28,366 bases of DNA from Prevotellaceae bacterium UBA1743. Its GTDB lineage: Bacteria > Bacteroidota > Bacteroidia > Bacteroidales > Bacteroidaceae. The DNA lies in the NCBI GenBank assembly GCA_002314945.1, contig DCHV01000101.1, forward strand, positions 1 to 28,366. The letters run 5' to 3'. Both the position numbers and the translations under genes were made by a program. Under the pieces are notes generated by a model. That model worked only from the letters and a program-made list of their open reading frames with translations, had not been told where the DNA came from and searched no databases. This document shows positions 23,008 to 28,366 of this stretch, in pieces. How positions within the stretch are numbered: position 1 is the stretch's first letter; each line of letters opens with the position of its first letter.

Positions 23008-26000
23008 ATGAAGATGAAGCGTCTTTCTGCATACATGACATTGGTTTTGCTCCTTATGGGGACAGGTACGATGTTTGCTGGTGATTATGACATTGGTTGG
23101 TTCCGGAACGATTGGAAAATCTGGGCTGAGACTGATGCAAACAATATCGACAATACAAAATTTTACATCAAGTTTCTATATTGCCACAGTTCGAACGATG
23201 ACGCATGGCGAAGCGATGAGGGCGGAGCTAAACTCAAACTCAAGTCTGTCTTTCAGACCCAGTTGTTGGAAATCGCCAAGTTTACTTGTAATGACTATGG
23301 TGGCGATCGCACTTTCACATTCGCGACTTCGACCATTGCATCACAGTTCCCAGACTGGAATATCAACAACGATGCCGCATCGTACGAGACGAGTCAACCG
23401 CCTATGAGCAATGTCCATGATGGCGATTGCAAGGCCAACCATTATGACTATGCAACGTTGACACTCACACCACCTGCTCGTGCCTTGAACAACAACGTCA
23501 CAGCAGAAATCTACGGTACGTGGTGGCGTTGGGGCTCTGGTTGGAAAGACGAATATTATGACAATACCCTCACCTGCAAGTTAAGTTATGAGGTAGAACC
23601 CGGAAAATACTCGCTCACCGATGTGGATGTTGACGAGAACGGAAAGCCGTATGCCAAGACGGCACGCTATTTGGGTAATGCTTCGAAGTATTCGACCTAT
23701 ACAGTACAATGTGACGGAGTGGATGTGGATAATTATGCTCCGGAAACTCCCAATGGAAGCCCATCGAACGCGTACACAGATCATATCGCTTATTTCAACG
23801 GCCCTCTTGCATACGTCAGTACGACAAAAAAATTGACTACCTATTCCGAAGCGTTCAAGGGCGAAACTGTGGCTGTCAACAAACGTGTGACAGGAGACAA
23901 GGAAATTAACTATCAGGGATTTCCTGTGCCCGCTAACCTTACTGTGTCTTTCGACATAGAGCATAATACGACCACACTGAAATGGAATTGCTCAGCTATA
24001 CCGACGTATGCGGCAAACGGGCATTGGTATATTGTTAAGTACGACAAGACCAACGGACTGACTACCAGTATCACGGTTCCGTTTAATGACAACGGAGACC
24101 TTGTGTATCAGTACGTTGACTATGGGGTAAGATTAGGAAATACCTACACGTACAGGGTCTATTATCAACGTGACACATGGCCCTCAGACCGTATTTTCGA
24201 GGCACTGTCCTCGCAGGAAAACTTGATTTTTTGCAGCAGCGACGTCAATCTTCGTACTGACCTTCCGCAAATGCAGGGCAACGACATCGCTTTTACGATA
24301 CGTTTCAACCCGTCTTCGGCTGACAATTTCTACTGCATGGAGGTATATCGCGATGGCTTTCTCCAGAAAACCATCAATGGCATCCAGAAAAATGTGGGTG
24401 AATTATCGTGGAAGGATGTTTATCATGCTGAGAGCAATCCGCTCAGTGTGAATGTCGCTCATGAATATAATTTTGTTATTTATGGTGGAAAAGACAAACG
24501 CGAACTGCAAAACAAACGCATTACGGCGCGTTCGGCCAATTCGACCGCCATTTCAGAATTTGCTGCCTCATGCGGCATCGGTGTGGGAACGATAGATCTG
24601 CAGTGGAAGGCTGCGCGTAGCTATACCGACACCGCTATCGACACCATGCGAATCCTTCGTCGCGATATTGCTTCGGGGCAGGACTTTGCTGTACTCAGCG
24701 GTGCGGCAGAACTGCACTGCGCTACGGTCAGCAACACCTATTCCGACAAGGACAACTGCAAGGCTGGCGTCATCTATGAATACCGCCTACAACAAAAAAC
24801 GGAGGGACTGTGGGCTGATGTAGGATTCGCCACAGGCTATGTGCTTGGTACGGGAACCGTTTCCGGACGCGTCACATATCTAAGTGAAGACGGTTCTTCG
24901 TCGGTCATGGCGGCTGCAGGCGTGGAAATCATGCTCACCCCTTTCTCTGCCTCAAACAGCAACCAGCGTGCTTGTCCGCTACGTAGCCGTTTCCTCTCCC
25001 ATGCGAACGACTCCATTGCAATCGGGCTGAATGATACCGACCGTGAATTGCTACAGAAAAAAGGCTATACGCTCTGTTTCTGGATGAAGAATGCTTCCAC
25101 AGGCAACCGTTGGCAACACTATGCCTATAAGGGTAGGACCGATAGCGATACGGCCACGCTTATCTGCTCTGATGCGGACAGCATCCTACGCACTGAATCA
25201 GTGATGCTGTCTATCGGTGATACCATCGCTCTTACTGGGAGCGATACCTACTACGACGAAATCCAATTGTGGAGCGGCTGGCTCAGTGAGTCGGAGATGT
25301 TCACCTACAGTATTCGTCACCTTTCTGGCAACGAGGACAGGCTGCTTGCCTACCTGCCTATGGACGAAGCGACGAACTTTGGTTACAGTTTCGATCAGGC
25401 GCTCAATGGTGCACAGACACGAGGTCATCATGGCCGTCTCACCTCGGGCATTCGTACAACCGACGATGCTGCACCGGTAAGTTTCCGCACCACCACCGAT
25501 GCCAAGGGCAACTTTGTCATGCAAGGACTCCCCTTCGATGAAGGAGGGCAGAACATCGGCTACCGTCTTACTCCGGTCTATGGAAGTCATTCGTTTACTC
25601 CCGCCACTATGAATGTGCTGCTAACTCAGGACGACAAGGTACACACGCAGCTTGATTTTACGGATGATACGAGCATTACCATAAGCGGTACCGTACGCTA
25701 TCAATATGGAAATTTTCCAGTAAGTGGTGCGACCGTTCTGGTGGATGGAAAGCCTGTGAGCCAGTTGCTTACAACCGTCCTCGGAGAAATAACTGTGGAT
25801 GTGACAACCGATACGTCCGGTAAATACACGGTGCAGACTACCCCCGGACATCATACCATTTCGCTCAGCAACGAAGGTCATACCTATACAGAGTCGTTCC
25901 TTTCCGTGGATGCACAGTCGGATGTGAAAGATCTTGACTTTACCGACAACACACTCATGCGTGTCACAGGACGCGTGGCAGGTGGTACGTTGGAGTGCGG

Positions 26001-28366
26001 AAAGCGTCTTCCTGCATACCAGTATGCTCTTGCAAATATCGGTCAGGCAACCCTCTATCTGCGTCCCACCACCAACTTCGGATACACGCTGAACTCGACG
26101 GGTAACCCTGTTGAGTTAGGTTCCGGAGACAGGCAAATCAGCAGCACCACCACGTTGTGCTCCTACAGCGCCACTGCCAATGCCGACACAACGGTGGTGA
26201 TTACGACCGATGCCAATTCGGGCGAATTCAGTGCGTTGCTACCTCCTATCAGTTTCACCATCACGGGTGGAAGCACACGCAGTGTGTCCAACGACGAACT
26301 CAGAGCCTACGACATGCCCGAGATAACCCCTCACTATGACGAGAAGAACGGTTTTGTGGATACGTGCATCGTGTGCTACGACTCACAGCCCAAAATATTT
26401 ATGATAGACTTGACTAACAATGAATGCTTTGGTGCCATAGGCATTGATACTATCAAGATTGGAGAAAAGAAATTTCCTCTGTTTGAGGTGGACACCATTG
26501 TCTCAGGGAACACAAAGAGTGAGGAAATCCGCTATACGCTGGGGCACCCTGTCATAGAGGGTGGATCATCGCAATGTTTCTCACTATATGCATTCCAACA
26601 GTTCCGCAATGCCGATCGCGACACTACATACACCTATTACCTACCCGAGGGGACCGAAATCAGTTTCGTAGGAAGCAACATCAATGAGGATGAGCGTGCT
26701 GAGGCAAACACATTGTCACTTGACAATTATGGTAGAGCAACCTATTTGTTTACTGCTTGTGACCCATCCAGTTCCTATACGGGTACGTTTCCGCTGCAAG
26801 CTCACTTTCGAATCAATAATCGCGAATACACTTATCCGGAAGAAGGACCTATTCAGGTGGCCATTATCGGAACCGACGTGTCGCAGGGAAACGGTTTCAT
26901 CACGACAGGGCCGGATCAGATTGACTATGTGCTGCATCGTCCGCCTGGCACCGACAGTTCTGCTTCGATTCACGCCGGTTCCACCCTACTAAGTTCTGCT
27001 ATCGCCACCAATGTCGAGACTTCAAAAGACACCTTCAGCAAGGATTGGTATGGAGGAGCTTTGGCGAAATTTACGGATGGAAGGCAAATGTCAGACCATT
27101 TCAGTTTTTATGTGAAAGCCGGTACGACCGGTGACCAAACCTCCGTTTCATCCAATACGATTACAAATTGCAACACTTCCTATACCATTAGTACGGTCCA
27201 TAAGGAGATAACAACAGGGATAGGGGCTGCCTTCACCGGCTCAAACGGTGATGTCTTTATAGGTCATTCTCTTTCCAAAATAATAGGTAATTGTTATCAA
27301 TATACATTTACCACCGTCATGCCATCCAATCCGAAGACACCCATAGATACACTGAGGAACAAGGACGGTGAGGAATGCTATCTGGTCGGATATGATGGCG
27401 AAGTGAATGCAATGGCATCCTTGGACACTACCGCGTTTGCCTATACCCGGTATTACATTGTAAATGAGTTGATGCCTAAAATCGTTAAGTATCGCAACGA
27501 AATGATCCTACCACAGGGAACCACACCTACTTTCGAACCTGGTGACTCCGTGAAAGTGAAGTTCGTATCGTTGCTACCAGCCGATGATGAACATTTCGGT
27601 GAGGATAGCACCTATTTGGCTGTTCCTTGTCCGGGAGCCTCCGAGACAGACAAGAAAATGGATGCGGTACACGACTGTAACCAATGGCTTTCCAGTTGGG
27701 AGAAAATCTTAGCGGCCGATGAACAAAAGCGTATTGACGCAGAGTACACATCTACCATGACGGTTTCTTCCGGAGCGGCTTACAGCTCTTCCTGCGAAAA
27801 GAACGTTACAGAAGGAAAAATAGAGACGACACTCTATTCGTACTTAACCACTGCTTCGCATGGGTTTTCGGCCAATGGCTCCATTTCGATAATGGATCTT
27901 ATTGGTAAAAAAGGGAGAGCATGGATACGAGCCCAATTGTATAGATTGAAAATCCTTCAGAGTTTGGGCCTGCGAAAGTCAATAGATGAGACAAGTTTTA
28001 TTGACGAATCTGATTTTTTGCTGGATAATATAGACGATGATATATTGGAAAAAGTCGGAGACTATAACGAAAATTTATATGTGAAGTCTGAACGTTTTGA
28101 TTTGACGGATGAGTTTAGAGTCCCTCGTCGCAGAGTCGCACCTCTAGTGACATTCGGAGGTGCTGCTGCTACCTTCAATTTCGCGAGTGTTGACGAATAT
28201 ATGCAAGAAAATGCCCAAGGCACTTCTACGCAAAAATCCGGTGTCATGAAGTTGTCCTACACGATATGCGACAGCGACCCGTATGATTACCTGACCGTAT
28301 CGGTGAGCGACACCACTGACGTTTCCTCTCTCTGCTACCGCCTGGAGGGCGGTGCCACCACCAATC
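23008..28366 (+). CDS. paralogous giant exported multidomain protein, 3' end outside the window
   Basis: The frame is open without a stop from ATG 23008 to the window edge, giving 1786 residues. A signal peptide (MKMKRLSAYMTLVLLLMGTGTMFAG) precedes the same layout as the upstream gene: N-terminal beta domain, fibronectin-like segments, a carboxypeptidase-regulatory half (about 615-645), an uninterrupted LamG domain (about 665-800), the second regulatory half (about 824-855), a beta repeat VRYQYGNFPVSGATVLVDGKPV (about 892), GQATLYL, SVSNDELR, IDYVLHRPPG (about 1306) and GDVFIGH, each with a counterpart in the first protein. The last residues match about position 1878 of that protein, so roughly 960 residues are probably missing, including any sorting tail. 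Differences are the absence of F5/8C and a unique charged insertion near 1630-1710. Start 23014 is an alternative. The 28-bp gap and shared layout indicate one operon and a tandem duplication. Confidence 0.88.
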   Translation, partial: MKMKRLSAYMTLVLLLMGTGTMFAGDYDIGWFRNDWKIWAETDANNIDNTKFYIKFLYCHSSNDDAWRSDEGGAKLKLKSVFQTQLLEIAKFTCNDYGGDRTFTFATSTIASQFPDWNINNDAASYETSQPPMSNVHDGDCKANHYDYATLTLTPPARALNNNVTAEIYGTWWRWGSGWKDEYYDNTLTCKLSYEVEPGKYSLTDVDVDENGKPYAKTARYLGNASKYSTYTVQCDGVDVDNYAPETPNGSPSNAYTDHIAYFNGPLAYVSTTKKLTTYSEAFKGETVAVNKRVTGDKEINYQGFPVPANLTVSFDIEHNTTTLKWNCSAIPTYAANGHWYIVKYDKTNGLTTSITVPFNDNGDLVYQYVDYGVRLGNTYTYRVYYQRDTWPSDRIFEALSSQENLIFCSSDVNLRTDLPQMQGNDIAFTIRFNPSSADNFYCMEVYRDGFLQKTINGIQKNVGELSWKDVYHAESNPLSVNVAHEYNFVIYGGKDKRELQNKRITARSANSTAISEFAASCGIGVGTIDLQWKAARSYTDTAIDTMRILRRDIASGQDFAVLSGAAELHCATVSNTYSDKDNCKAGVIYEYRLQQKTEGLWADVGFATGYVLGTGTVSGRVTYLSEDGSSSVMAAAGVEIMLTPFSASNSNQRACPLRSRFLSHANDSIAIGLNDTDRELLQKKGYTLCFWMKNASTGNRWQHYAYKGRTDSDTATLICSDADSILRTESVMLSIGDTIALTGSDTYYDEIQLWSGWLSESEMFTYSIRHLSGNEDRLLAYLPMDEATNFGYSFDQALNGAQTRGHHGRLTSGIRTTDDAAPVSFRTTTDAKGNFVMQGLPFDEGGQNIGYRLTPVYGSHSFTPATMNVLLTQDDKVHTQLDFTDDTSITISGTVRYQYGNFPVSGATVLVDGKPVSQLLTTVLGEITVDVTTDTSGKYTVQTTPGHHTISLSNEGHTYTESFLSVDAQSDVKDLDFTDNTLMRVTGRVAGGTLECGKRLPAYQYALANIGQATLYLRPTTNFGYTLNSTGNPVELGSGDRQISSTTTLCSYSATANADTTVVITTDANSGEFSALLPPISFTITGGSTRSVSNDELRAYDMPEITPHYDEKNGFVDTCIVCYDSQPKIFMIDLTNNECFGAIGIDTIKIGEKKFPLFEVDTIVSGNTKSEEIRYTLGHPVIEGGSSQCFSLYAFQQFRNADRDTTYTYYLPEGTEISFVGSNINEDERAEANTLSLDNYGRATYLFTACDPSSSYTGTFPLQAHFRINNREYTYPEEGPIQVAIIGTDVSQGNGFITTGPDQIDYVLHRPPGTDSSASIHAGSTLLSSAIATNVETSKDTFSKDWYGGALAKFTDGRQMSDHFSFYVKAGTTGDQTSVSSNTITNCNTSYTISTVHKEITTGIGAAFTGSNGDVFIGHSLSKIIGNCYQYTFTTVMPSNPKTPIDTLRNKDGEECYLVGYDGEVNAMASLDTTAFAYTRYYIVNELMPKIVKYRNEMILPQGTTPTFEPGDSVKVKFVSLLPADDEHFGEDSTYLAVPCPGASETDKKMDAVHDCNQWLSSWEKILAADEQKRIDAEYTSTMTVSSGAAYSSSCEKNVTEGKIETTLYSYLTTASHGFSANGSISIMDLIGKKGRAWIRAQLYRLKILQSLGLRKSIDETSFIDESDFLLDNIDDDILEKVGDYNENLYVKSERFDLTDEFRVPRRRVAPLVTFGGAAATFNFASVDEYMQENAQGTSTQKSGVMKLSYTICDSDPYDYLTVSVSDTTDVSSLCYRLEGGATTN

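Overview
The window reads as a chromosomal accessory region of a member of the Bacteroidales, most like Prevotella or Bacteroides. Four things point there: Bacteroidetes-type promoters (TTTG, about 20 bp, then TAnnTTTG) in front of several genes; near absence of Shine-Dalgarno sites; a DUF4248 gene, a family confined to this group; and giant exported proteins, the complete one ending in a short type IX secretion-like tail. No rRNA, tRNA, CRISPR array, insertion sequence or integrase was seen.

Left end (1-1565): a DUF1016/YhcG-type PDDEXK nuclease gene sits behind a consensus promoter and a short unrecognised open frame. It overlaps by ATGA the first few codons of what looks like a helicase/type III restriction (Res-like) gene, which is then lost. 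This is a broken defence or restriction operon.

NRPS (1623-10016, minus strand): one 2797-residue non-ribosomal peptide synthetase, A-PCP-C-A-PCP-C-A-PCP-TE, transcribed from its own consensus promoter. No accessory biosynthetic gene is visible nearby. Its first A domain lacks the Asp that binds the alpha-amino group, which suggests a non-amino-acid or otherwise unusual starter. Its thioesterase has Cys and Asn where the family normally has Ser and Asp, at the exact canonical spacing. The likely product is a small acyl-dipeptide-like compound of unknown identity.

Middle (10246-12735): an XRE-HTH/ImmA-IrrE metalloprotease gene and a PIN-domain nuclease gene form a tight operon, probably toxin-antitoxin-like, followed by an unrecognised 219-residue protein, a direct repeat and a hairpin. 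The next block (12741-14251) holds an unknown 60-residue ORF, a DUF4248 gene, four copies of an 11-bp tandem repeat, and a 290-residue DUF6266-like protein.

Right half (14460-28366): two tandem paralogous giant exported multidomain proteins, the second cut by the window end. Both carry a carboxypeptidase-regulatory-like beta domain interrupted by a LamG-type domain. In the first protein only, that LamG domain is itself interrupted by an F5/8C (discoidin) domain. They look like surface adhesins or polymer-binding proteins made from one operon.
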